Assembly (NCBI RefSeq): GCF_000149955.1
Contig: NC_030987.1
Span: 3,379,138 to 3,443,137 of the forward strand
Direction: 5' to 3'
Origin: Fusarium oxysporum f. sp. lycopersici 4287
Lineage: Eukaryota > Ascomycota > Sordariomycetes > Hypocreales > Nectriaceae
Length of the DNA stretch: 64,000 nt
Shown here: positions 1 through 10,619 of the stretch, in pieces
Layout: every line of letters begins with the position of its first letter
How positions within the stretch are numbered: the stretch's first letter is position 1
Position numbers and translations under genes: made by a program
The notes under the pieces: generated by a model
Seen by the model: the letters and a program-made list of their open reading frames with translations, nothing else
The model's database searches: none
What the model was told of the DNA's origin: nothing

Positions 1-1973
1 GTGTGGGCGTCGTTTTGCTCACGCTGATTAGCCCTTCGAATGCTATCTCGTATGGCAGCTCGACGGCCACTGGCATTACCGGAAAGCCAGGAACCTTCGG
101 AGTCAATCGAGGCGAGTGACATGGACATGCCAGCTTCTGGGGATGGTGAAACATATGCGCGCTCTACTGTCGACGGCGTACGGCGCATGGCCTCGGCGGA
201 TCGGTGGCCCGATGTTGGTGTGTCATAGCGCACGCCCAAGGACCTCAACTCCTCCATTTCACGGATCTTTTGTTCGGTGAGGATGGGCATGGGGGGTTCA
301 GCTTCGGGCGACTGAACGCGTGAAGCTGGCGGTGAGAGAGGTAACTCAGGTAAGTCTTCCCGGAAGCGAGAACCAGTCCTCTTTGGGGCGCCAATGCTTG
401 GTTTACGGGATAGATAGTTACCGCTTGAAGAGTTGGGCGAGTCCTCACCCTCGAGCTTAGCGAGGGCGTAGGCTTGCGCCTGTGCTCTTGACTGAGCTGC
501 GGCTGCCTGCATCTCCTCCCGAGAGGTATTGGCAAAGGACGATGGTCCTTCACGTCGTTGCCGTTTGCTTCCAATTCTCAGGAATGCTTTAATAGAAGCA
601 AACCCATTCTTGCCGCCATCAGAATCATGAGAGTTTTGTCTGGGCATGTGAACATCCTCCTCGTTGATGGTCTCAGGTGGCGGAGAAACCATCCTATCTC
701 GGTCAGATCGAATCGTCGACCTGGATCGCGACTTAGCCGATCTCAAAAGATCAGAGAATCTTGTTCCGGGAGAAACGCTTCCCATGTCTTCAGAGGGCTG
801 ACGCATCGATGTGGTGTCCTTTGTAATGACTTCTTCCATAGGCGTTGGCTGCTCGGAGGCGGCTGTGTCTGTGCGATGAAAGACCTCCTCAGCCTTCTTT
901 GGAGACTCGGTTTCCCTTTCGTCTTCAGTAATATCCATAGGCTCTGGATCTTCGGGCTTTGTTTCGGTAACAACAGCGGAAGCAGGGTCGATCCCCAACC
1001 CTACAAGTTCACGGCCCATGACACCTCTCTCAAGATTCTCTGGCGGAGGAGTGCCTGTGTTTCTGGCCTGCATTTGCTCCGCTTGTTGCTTCTCTGCCCT
1101 TTGTGTGATCCGTCGCTCCATCCTTTGTCTCTCTTTCTGCTTCTTCAGTTCTCGTCGTCGATTATCTCTTTCCATGAGTTCCCTAAGATCGCGGGCGTCG
1201 AGGTCGTCAGCAAGGGAATCGATGCGCCTATGCGATCTCATCGTCTCTTCCGGAATCGGCTCCTGCTCAAGAAGTTTCCTCCTTAATGATCCAGACCGAT
1301 GAGGTGTAGGCACATGGGGAGTCGTCCATCGGGCGTTCGGGGTATAACGAAGCGTAGGTCGAGGTGCAAGAGCTGCAAGAGCAGAGACTCTATACGAGCC
1401 AAACTCCGAGTCAGACGAAAGACTGGAGTGTATTGATCCGGGTACTGGAAGTGAAACATCCGAGTTGCGACCAGCTCGGTGCCTTCCAAATCCCCCGGTT
1501 TTTGATCTTTTGGAATCTTTCTTCATAGGCCGGCCTGAATTCCATTGTTCCGTAGCAGGCCGAACTGGAGCAAAACTACTCATTGCTTTAATCTCGGCTT
1601 CTCTGTTGCGTTCTTCTTTCCTCCTCTTACTTCTCTGCTTTCTTGTTGGTTGGTGGGTCGGACGAAGCGTGGGTGTGCGATCCCAGAGTTCGGGACGTTC
1701 TTCAAGGTTGCCAGTAGTTCTTGTTCGGCCTGTTCGTTCACGGACTGGCGAGCCAGCGCGGTCTCGGTCGGTACGAATGTCATCCTGGCGTCCCGGGGAG
1801 AAACTATAGGTTCGACCGGCTCGCTGAAGTCTGGGCGGTTCGGTACGTCGTTTCTTCAAACCAAGTTTGGGTCCCTCGTTGTGAGGCAGCGGCGCGCCCT
1901 CTGCATCTGAGAAAGCAGCGCCGCTGCGGGAGCGCTTGCGGCTACTCCGGCGCCGGAATGGCCAAAGGGCCAT
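1..1973 (-). CDS. partial disordered arginine-rich protein, unknown function
   Basis: An open frame runs from an ATG at 1973 down to base 1 without a stop: 657 codons, with the C-terminus beyond the window. I do not recognise the family. The N-terminus begins MALWPFRRRSSRKRSRS, a short hydrophobic start followed by a basic, nuclear-localisation-like patch. The rest is low in hydrophobics and rich in R, S, E and P. A charged stretch around residues 270-320 (codons near 1170-1020) looks like a coiled coil. Many SP, TP and RS dipeptides suggest phosphorylation. No membrane segment or enzyme motif is visible. The start was chosen because the frame has no other upstream ATG and the region before it is non-coding in appearance. 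It is likely a conserved fungal scaffold or nuclear protein, but that is inference. Confidence 0.75.
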   Translation of the reverse strand, partial: MALWPFRRRSSRKRSRSGAAFSDAEGAPLPHNEGPKLGLKKRRTEPPRLQRAGRTYSFSPGRQDDIRTDRDRAGSPVRERTGRTRTTGNLEERPELWDRTPTLRPTHQPTRKQRSKRRKEERNREAEIKAMSSFAPVRPATEQWNSGRPMKKDSKRSKTGGFGRHRAGRNSDVSLPVPGSIHSSLSSDSEFGSYRVSALAALAPRPTLRYTPNARWTTPHVPTPHRSGSLRRKLLEQEPIPEETMRSHRRIDSLADDLDARDLRELMERDNRRRELKKQKERQRMERRITQRAEKQQAEQMQARNTGTPPPENLERGVMGRELVGLGIDPASAVVTETKPEDPEPMDITEDERETESPKKAEEVFHRTDTAASEQPTPMEEVITKDTTSMRQPSEDMGSVSPGTRFSDLLRSAKSRSRSTIRSDRDRMVSPPPETINEEDVHMPRQNSHDSDGGKNGFASIKAFLRIGSKRQRREGPSSFANTSREEMQAAAAQSRAQAQAYALAKLEGEDSPNSSSGNYLSRKPSIGAPKRTGSRFREDLPELPLSPPASRVQSPEAEPPMPILTEQKIREMEELRSLGVRYDTPTSGHRSAEAMRRTPSTVERAYVSPSPEAGMSMSLASIDSEGSWLSGNASGRRAAIRDSIRRANQREQNDAH

Positions 1974-2312
1974 GGTTCCTGATTCGTCGCCAAACGCTGG
2001 AGCTAATAATGAGCAACTAATGTCGTCGCCGATGTACAGTCGAAATCGTCTATATTATATTGGGTATGCGAGGGCATCGTGGAATCGTCAAAACGTTCGT
2101 ACCAAGCTGGTCATCAGGGGAAGCGAGTGAGAGCTGCAGGGTCGTGTCGAACAACTCGCTGCGCTGGTGGGCTCGATGGCCGCAACAAAACGATGTAGGA
2201 TCAAAGAGGGCGCGTAGGTTGTAAGTAAGTATTGGAAGACAAGTACAGCCACTGCGGTGACAGTCGAAATAAGCGGTGATTGTGGATGTATGTGGATGTA
2301 AATGAATGCAAG
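1974..2312. other. upstream region of the partial gene
   Basis: Non-coding in appearance. It holds the presumed promoter and 5' leader of the minus-strand gene starting at 1973. Just before the assembly gap a short GTGGATGTAT-type motif is repeated twice, so the gap may begin in simple repeats. Confidence 0.5.
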
Positions 2313-2606
2313 NNNNNNNNNNNNNNNNNNNNNNNNNNNNNNNNNNNNNNNNNNNNNNNNNNNNNNNNNNNNNNNNNNNNNNNNNNNNNNNNNNNNNNNN
2401 NNNNNNNNNNNNNNNNNNNNNNNNNNNNNNNNNNNNNNNNNNNNNNNNNNNNNNNNNNNNNNNNNNNNNNNNNNNNNNNNNNNNNNNNNNNNNNNNNNNN
2501 NNNNNNNNNNNNNNNNNNNNNNNNNNNNNNNNNNNNNNNNNNNNNNNNNNNNNNNNNNNNNNNNNNNNNNNNNNNNNNNNNNNNNNNNNNNNNNNNNNNN
2601 NNNNNN
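2313..2606. other. assembly gap (run of N)
   Basis: A run of 294 N bases. Nothing can be said about its content, and its true length may differ from the number of Ns. Translated frames crossing it are artefacts. Confidence 0.99.
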
Positions 2607-5600
2607 GGGGTGTTGAATGAAAGGCCCAAATTTTTCAGGGGCCCCGGGGGCCGGGAGGACAGGGAAGGAAAGGGAAGGAAATGGGTCAATGGAACAAGCC
2701 AATGACTAGGAGGTAGCTTCCCAGTTGCGGCCAACGAGATGCTGCAGGTTGAGTGGGAAAATCGACGTCAGGCTTCGGCGGAAGCAGAGACAGACAGGGA
2801 AGGGCGGGAAAGGCCCACAGTCACTGAATTGTGCTTTGCTTTTGGACTGATCCCTTGCAACTTGAAAGTGCTAACAGGAGTCAAGGGCTCCAGTGTGTAC
2901 CCGGTACGTACCTCCTTTTTTTTTAGACCTAAGCGCATCAGAAGGACATCAAAAGCCCCCAGATACCCCCTGGTCAACGTGGCAAGGGTCCCGTCTCTCT
3001 GGAGCCCTTTCAACGGGGCCTTTTAGAGCAAATGGAAGTGGATCACTGTAAAAAAGGTCTCATGAGGTAGCGGTACGAGAATCGTTAGTGGATGTAGGCA
3101 CTCAATAAGCGATGCCCAGTACCAGTACTTGCTGGCGGGGACTTCCAGGGCGTCGAGGGGCACACTTAGGCTGCTGATGAGGTGGCGCTCAACCCGCTGG
3201 AGGGGCCGCTGAGTTGATGCTGTTGGCGTTGGTTAAGTGCTGGGAGTTAGGCGGCGGGGCAGCCTCGTAATTGAACGGGTAGAGCAAAAGCATCCGACAA
3301 GACCAGACGGTCAACACCGCAATACTCGGTGAAACTTGAATTGGAGCAAGGGAACTCGGATAGAGCAAGCGAGAGGAAATGAAGAGGTACATATGATAGT
3401 GTACGATAAGTACAGTATGCACATCAATGGATAAGCAGCAATCCGCTCCAAGTCCTCGTGATCTAGTGGATAGCCCGGATCAATGAATCGTGTTTAGGTA
3501 CTTAGTTATATGCAAGTCAAAGTGTTTTGAGCAGATGGTGGTCATCGATTGAACAAGGCAGCAATGAGAGGTCAAGCTGACTCGTCTAAGCTGAGAGGGG
3601 CAGAAGATCTAGCGAGGAAAGCTACGTACGGTATTGGTGATTGATCAGGTTTGTTTGTTTTTATGTGGAAGGACCTAACTAAGCAAAACATCACCAGAGT
3701 GAATTTGCCAATGGCATGAAGATGATGTAAAAGGCGGGGAGCAATAACTAGCAGGTACGATTCATGGCAAGAGGGAGCCAACTTTAGGACTCATCTCTCT
3801 AAAGCATCTACAGATACCACAGCAGCTGATGATAGATAACAACTGATTCATGGCAAATGCTTAGGTGGTCCGGCTTGTGCTCTCTCATTCCTATACCTCC
3901 GTACAATCATGCTTTAGATTCTTCTCATCACTACCCTTGTCGGTACTTGTGTTCCAAGCAGAGGCTGGGCGGTCTTGGCTGTCGACTAACACTCAGCAGC
4001 CGCTAGATTAACTCTGAAAGGAGTAGCGGATGCTATTTTGGCCGCTTTTGAAGGAATTGCATGAAACAAACAGCATGGACGACATTGTCTTTGTGTCACG
4101 AGCTCAATATGCTGTTCGTGTCTACGTCAAGGATTACAAGATACTGACAAAAGAACAGAATTCCATTTGAGCTTTGATACTTGGCAATCATCACAGCTGA
4201 AGATGGAGCAACATGGGCCCTCCGGATCTTCACTCCGCTAGGAGCCGTCGATGATCGTCGGTATAGCTCCGTGTATGTCCTCTCCTCGCATTGGCGTTGG
4301 CATTGGCTTGGACGTTAGATGTCGAATCTCATCTTACCTCAGGACACCTCAACCAATGCATGAGGTCAAGTTCGTGCCCTTCTGCAATGACCACTTCCTT
4401 GGATTGGCCAATCTCAGTAACGAGAGGGTGTGCATAACCACGAGTTGATGGCTTTGCCGTTCCTCTCAGTATGCCACGGGGACACTTTCTCGGTGCTCAG
4501 CTCCTCTTTCGTCTGTGATCTTCTGCAACGCGACTGTTCGCCACACTTGTGTCGCCGTTGCAGCCACAAATTGACTCGGCTCAACTTTGGAAAGTTCCCT
4601 CACATTGACAAGATCGAGTCAAACGCCTTTTCCGTCTCCTCGCGGGATATCATTGAATAGTAGCCATGGAGCCAAGCAGCCATCGGCACATGTCAGAAAC
4701 TCTCGTTCTCGTCGCTTATTCTCTTCGGCTTCTTTCTCCTCCCGCGGCCGTGATGAATCGCGATAGCTGGTCTCGTGGTTCACGACACCCGCCACACGAT
4801 TGAGTGTAGTACTATCAACAGATATTGGGTTGGACGCTAGTTCGACACAGGGGACATTGTTTCGCCCTGTCCGAAGATCTCGTTCGCTGCCATGCGATCG
4901 AGGCTGTCACGCCAAAATCCCCCGCCCCTTGCTATTAGGTGACTACTGCAGCTGTTCAGTCATGTCTCACAACCGTCTGGGGCATGCAGAGAGTCTCGAG
5001 AGACGACAGTGCTTGCTCCCTCCCTCTTCCGCCCCCTTTAGCTCGAGCGCTTGACTTGGACAAAGCAATGCTGCGAAACTACCTTATACAGCCCAGTGCT
5101 GTAGCTGCGAATTGATTTGCTGTGCGTAGCATGTTGCAGAGGCTGGGTTAGCAGACGACATCAGGTACCCTGTTCTTGAGCCTTTTTGCCAAGCCTCTCT
5201 CGTCCGTTTTCCAGGTACCGGTACCTATGTACCTCGCATCAGGACCCATGCGACTTGCGCCTGTCTACGCCGTCCCTGCGTGTTTCTTCGTATTTTCTTT
5301 TCAAAGTACGAAGTCACTCTCTTAAAGCCCGACACTTGATTTCTCGTTGCCTTCGGGGCCTTCGTATCCGCCAGCCGATGCTTAGAAAGTGCTGACTGAA
5401 TCTTAGCACCTCGCTTGTTGTCAGCCGTTGGATCTTATACGGGCTTTTGGAATGTGATGATCGATACATCCCCTGTCTATCACCAAGAGCTTAACGAAGC
5501 CACAAGGCTATCAAGTAGTTAGGATAGCCGCAAAGGCCAGCTTTTTTTGACATGACAGGGTAACAAATACGGCCAGTTACCATATTTTGATCCCTAGGCA

Positions 5601-7865
5601 GTCTTTCTGCTTCTTTCTTTCAATCTTTGAGTCCCCAGAGGCACTGTTTACAATCCTGGACTTCTATCAAGAACATGGCATGCATGGGTAGGGTTATTTC
5701 CGAACCAAGTTTTCGTCTCCTCCTACCGTCGATCCAACATGGAAATGAGCGTCATAATTACACGAGCAGTTCAGGTCAACCATTACCGAATCGAAGCTCT
5801 ATGTCGATCAATTGCATTTCAGGATTTCTTTCATCACACAAGCAGACAGGTCAGGCCGGTTCAGCTTAGCCTTCATAAGAGTTGAAGTTACATATTCGAC
5901 GTCACACAATCAACTTGTCATACATCACTGTGGCATGGTCGGCAAGTTTGTCCAGTCTATCGCGGAACATGCCTTGGTACGTATACTGTACTATAGCACT
6001 CCCGCAGCACGACCGTTGCAACGTGGAGCTTGGGCCTGATAAACGTTGCGAATCAGGGACCAGAGGGTTCTTTTTGACTTCACCCGAACTTCAGATTGGC
6101 CAATGAATTTGCAGTTGGGTCAGTGATCCTGAATCGTGTGGCATCTCTACATCCTAACAGCTGAGAAACCACAAGAAGATCCCAGAGAGATCGTCTTTCA
6201 AGCTTGCGACATCCCAACAGTCCCATCTTGCAATGTTAACGACACTCTCTGTTATGCAGCAGAGGATGGGATCCTTGTCTAACAGTGGTGAATCTTAGCG
6301 CTCCCGGCGCCCGCCACGGAAACAAAGGGCGGCCCATCCCTCCGTAACCTTAGCAAGTTACTCGGGGTTTCCTTGTCCAAGAAAGTTTTCCGCAAGGCAC
6401 CATGCATGTCAAGTCATGCATGAAGAGGATTTTTGAAGGCTTCTTTTTCGGTCGTCGCCAATAGCCGGGGGATGTGTGTGTCGCACAACAAGATATATGT
6501 CGCTTCCCGTTGCCTATTCCAATAGGTTTCTGGCCAATTTCCGAGCCAAGGACTATTTGCGGTCAATACCAGCGAGTCAATCAGTTCTTGAATCAGTAAA
6601 TGGGTTTGATCTCTTCGGCAGAAGCGAAGATTAGGTTTGCTCCTTTGTCAGAGTCGATCGGGGCAGATTTGTCCCAGCGTTTCGATGCCCCTGAGGCCTT
6701 GTTTCATTGGGGAGTATTGGTTCTGGGGACTAGGCTTTGAGCCAATCGATCTCATGTTTCAATGGCGTAGAGCTATTGCTTTTTTACTCAGACTTCGGGC
6801 TTTCTTACCCCCTGGACAAGCAGACAGGCTAGAGTAAGAGGATGGTGGTTTCGTTTCAGGGGCGCCACTTTGATTGATCAAAAAGCAATGAAACGTCCTG
6901 GGTCTGGCTCGGGCGTGCTGGCGTACCGCCACGTGGATAAGATACTGTACGCAGAAGTTGTGGTTGGAGCTGGCAACGTGGGACGAAGACTTCTGAGAAA
7001 CTGGCTTACAAACACGTTCCCTTGGAAGAGTTTTGACCAACGGCCAACAACCCAAGTTGGGTTTCTTTCAGTGAGTCGCTGTATAAGGTAGTATCAGCTA
7101 TACTGAGCGACTGTTCACTGCGTGCCGCAGAGACTAGATGACACAACAATTTGCTTCAATGTGCTTGCATCTGCTGCATTACCAAGCCACGCGAGTTGAG
7201 TGATTAATTCACAGGTTGCAAATGCACAGAGACGAGTTGACGGCTGCAAGTGAGACGAACAAGTGCAGAATAGTCAAGGATCACCAGTCAATTCTCGCCA
7301 ATGATATGCTGGTGACCATCTAGACTATATTTAGTGATACGAGCGAACGTCACTGATAGCAGTTTTGTGGAACATGTCAGTGCTTCTTCCTGCAGCATTC
7401 TTTGGGTTTCGAAAGTGTTATTTCGAGATCAGATGATGGCTCAAAGCTCAGAATTATCATTCATAGTATCAGAAACTCAACATGGCATCTCTTGAGTACC
7501 TCCTGAGTTGTCTGGAGTATCATATATCGATCAAGATCAGTTGCAGGGTTTAGAGATAAAACTTTCCCATAATTAGGGACGAAATTAAACATGACCAATA
7601 GCAAAGACATCGTTTATCAAAGACATCTATCGCATTTGTCTGAAGCCACTGTTTAAGATCTGCACAAATCTCCATTTTTTGAAACAATACTGGCACGACT
7701 GAGTTGGGCTGCGATATGCCATCACGTGATGCCACTTCTCTATGTTTCCACGGCAACACCTAATATGGTGTTTATCCTTTTCAGTAATCGCGACAAACTA
7801 ATTAAGCCAAAAGCGCAGCCAAAGAAGAGAATACGATTTTGACAAGATAAAACACAACCGCAACT
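2607..7865. other. long intergenic region, no gene recognised
   Basis: About 5.3 kb between the gap and the Nuf2 start. All open frames here are short (under about 105 codons), resemble no family I know, and show no chain of exons joined by plausible introns. Base composition is mixed, with several poly-T and poly-C tracts. The right end serves as the Nuf2 promoter. A non-coding RNA or long leader exons could be present but cannot be shown from sequence alone. Confidence 0.5.
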
Positions 7866-9308
7866 ATGGCGTACAATCCGCGAATGAGCATTATTCCAAC
7901 CTCGCAGCAACAATCGCGGACTCGAAAAAAGGAGGAAGAGGCAGATGCTTTTATGCGTCTCCCTGACCGCGAAATCGTTGGCTGCATCACCGACATCGGC
8001 ATCAACTTCACCGTCGCAGATCTTCAAAAGCCAAATGCAGCACATGTTCAGCAAATCTTTGAGTGGTTCGCCGAACTCCTTCTCAATGCGACGCGTGAGA
8101 CTGTTGAGCCGGCCATGCGAGCTGCCGCCGAGGATATTGTGGGAGAATACTCGGATGTCATCCCTCCGGACACTCGCAACCTCATGGGCTTTTATGTGTC
8201 GCTGCGCAGGCTGTTGTTTGAGTGCGGCATTACCGATTTCAGCTTCAACGACTTGTATAAGCCGACATATGATCGCCTCGTGAAGATTTTCAGTTACCTA
8301 ATCAATTTTGTTCGATTCCGCGAGTCACAAACGGCTGTTATCGACCAGTACTATAACAAGGCAGAGTCGACAAAGACACGCATTGAGACGCTCTATGCCG
8401 AGAACCAGGAGAATGAGGGTCGTCTGGAAGATATGAAACACAACCGCAAAGCCATGGAGGCGCAAGTCCGAGAAAAGACAATGAGGAACGAGGAGCTCAA
8501 GAAGAGACTGCTAGAGCTTCGACGGAACCAGGAAAGGGTTGCTGCACGGCTGGAAGAGGCCAAGCAGAAGAAGGGCGAGCTCACTGCAGTGTTGGAACAA
8601 AAGACCCACGAAAAGGTTACCTTGAAACAGGAAAGCACAAAACTGCGACCTTATGTGCTCCAGAGCGCCTCAGATCTTCAGGAGAACTTGGCCGAGCTGC
8701 GTGAAATTCTCAACAACGATAAATCACACATCGACGCATTGGACCGAAGAGCACGAGCCCTGCAGACCTCAACGGATTCATTCTCAGTCGTCTCAACAGA
8801 TGTTGCATCATGCATAAAGATCCTCGACGAGATCGCTGCAGAGCTGGCCAAGGAAGAGGAAGAACTAGCACGTAATGCAAAGCAGCGTGATGCCCTCTCA
8901 GAGCGCGGTAACAACGCGCGTGAAGTCGAGCGCACCGAGACTATGCTGAAACGTCAGTTGAACAAGTGGACAGAGAGGACAGAGAAACTCCGCGAGCAGA
9001 GCAACCAGAAGGCGAGGGAGGCGAAGGAGAAGATGCATGAGCTCCGGGCAGTGCACAAGCAGCTCACTGAGGAACAGACTGAGAAGGGCAAGGAGATGGA
9101 GGTTCGACGTGTCAGAATCGAGCAGACTGAGAAAAAGGTAAGCCATCCCGCGACGTTGTGTATGAGTGGCAAATTACTAACATGTGCATAGATGCTTGAC
9201 TTGAAGGAGAATATTGAGAATGAGGTTCATAGTGCGCATGAAGAGTACCGCAAGATGGAGGCACACATCAAGCTGTACATTGCTGAGATGGAGCAGGCTA
9301 TTGCTTAA
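7866..9308 (+). CDS. NUF2: kinetochore protein Nuf2 (Ndc80 complex)
   Basis: Nuf2 pairs with Ndc80 in the four-subunit Ndc80 complex that links kinetochores to spindle microtubules. Two exons, 7866-9137 and 9192-9308, with a 54-bp GT-AG intron carrying a TTACTAAC branch site, encode 462 aa, the usual Nuf2 size. Residues about 25-160 form the calponin-homology-like head, with the Nuf2 signatures [10 protein letters not shown] near the start and FVRFRESQ at its end. From about residue 165 to the C-terminus the protein is almost entirely charged heptad coiled coil, rich in E, K and R. Splicing is required: reading through the intron gives an early stop. The gene stands alone, convergent with the small minus-strand gene at 9568. 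Confidence 0.93.
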
Positions 9309-9567
9309 GTCTGTCTAACGGTGGTTTCCGTGTTTTTGTCATGCTTTATGTTATGGTTGGCGGCAATATTTGGGATACCTTAGATACCATGGGTTGGCGT
9401 TGAAGGCTGTAATGATGATATGTTAATGTTGACGCCTAGTATGTCTCTTTTGATCATGGTAATCAAGACTTGATATTCATTGACTATTTCACACATTGTC
9501 CGAGTGTATTGTGCACTTAGTAATAGGGAAACTCGTCACAGTTTCTAATGGGAGAGCACCAACCAAT

Positions 9568-10251
9568 TCAACCTTCTTGTTCACGAGTATCGAATTCGAA
9601 CCATCGACTCAAGACTTGCTTGAGACTGACTGTCCGTCCACTCCATGACCCATCGTCTCTTCTTGGTGTGCCATTCAACAGAGGCATTATCTCTCCTCCA
9701 AGGTGATCCAGGGTATCGTGTCCTCCTATCCCTTTTGGCTCAATGATGGCAGCTCTAAACTCGTTTCGTGAGGCAGCATCGACTAGGAGAGCAGCTGAGT
9801 TACCGATGCCTTGCGCAGACCATTCACTTGCGTCCCTGTGAAGAGCCAGAAGACCGTAGACCAGAAGCAGTGGTGGTCGAGAAGTGGACGTATAGTTTGG
9901 TGGTGCTGGTATGAGTGAGTCCTTTGGTGTAAAGACAGAGAGAAAGGCGCGTAGATGTGTGACAGTTGGCGCAAATAGAAATCTAATGTGGCGGGATATG
10001 GCTATTTGATACAGGGGTGCTTTTAGGAGCTGATGAGAAGGTTGTGTTTCTGAGTTCCCTGAGTCTTCCAGTTGTAGTTGTTCTTCTTGAAGAGTGAGAT
10101 GGTGTCTTATGTCCTCGATGAGTGAGCTCTGAAACTCTTCTTTTGATGAGCCGATTATTATTGTCGAAGGATATCTATGGTACGATATGATATACGATAG
10201 AAGCTCGGAAGGAGTTTTTGGCGAGACGATGATGGGTTGAGAGGATTCCAT
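9568..10251 (-). CDS. uncharacterised 227-aa protein, possible degenerate RecA fold
   Basis: A single-exon frame of 227 codons with a clear ATG. I do not recognise a named family. The layout alternates strands and helices: a strand near residues 28-34 (STIIIGS) where a P-loop would sit but without GxxxxGKT, another hydrophobic strand around residues 88-95, a Walker-B-like strand LLLVYGLLALHRD near residues 127-139, and a C-terminal WFEF-type segment. This pattern recalls small Walker-less RecA-like partners such as SWSAP1, Psy3 and Csm2 of the Shu complex, but it is only a resemblance. It is transcribed divergently from the AP-3 beta gene 368 bp away, so they may share a promoter. No signal peptide or membrane segment is seen. 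Confidence 0.7.
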   Translation of the reverse strand: MESSQPIIVSPKTPSELLSYIISYHRYPSTIIIGSSKEEFQSSLIEDIRHHLTLQEEQLQLEDSGNSETQPSHQLLKAPLYQIAISRHIRFLFAPTVTHLRAFLSVFTPKDSLIPAPPNYTSTSRPPLLLVYGLLALHRDASEWSAQGIGNSAALLVDAASRNEFRAAIIEPKGIGGHDTLDHLGGEIMPLLNGTPRRDDGSWSGRTVSLKQVLSRWFEFDTREQEG

Positions 10252-10619
10252 AGTGTGATGTTGCCATTGAGTTTATCCAGGGTAGCTCATATCAAGAAGG
10301 TTAAGCAAAGAGAGTTGAGTTTCGAGTTTGATATCGCATGTTTAAACCCTAATGACATATTTTGTGGAATGACTGTCATAATGGCATTTTAGGAAACTCG
10401 GATGCTGTTCTCAATCTTCAGGTCAATATATTGATACAAGGTTGAAGTTGTACTGTCTAGGGGCAGGTAGTTGGGCTCCCCACCAATTGTCACGCCCCTC
10501 CACCTCCACAGTCCGCAGCAACCATCTCTCAACGTCATCTCAAACACCTACACTAAAACCCCCCTCAAAAGCTCTCCCTCCTCTCAACGCGGCGTAAGCT
10601 CGAAAAGCTCACTCGCGCA
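10252..10619. promoter_or_regulatory. divergent promoter region, 227-aa gene / AP-3 beta
   Basis: A 368-bp non-coding stretch between two ATGs that point apart. The right third is C-rich (CCCCTCCACCTCCAC and similar), typical of fungal core promoters and leaders. No specific operator is recognised. Confidence 0.5.

Noticed and set aside
558..1286. 242-codon plus-strand open frame
   Set aside because: It lies antisense to the long arginine/serine-rich minus-strand gene, whose composition creates stop-free shadows; the translation has no protein-like pattern.
3450..3500. tRNA-like TCCTCGTGATCTAGTGG motif
   Set aside because: It resembles a tRNA-Asp 5' half, but no anticodon arm, T arm or matching acceptor strand follows.
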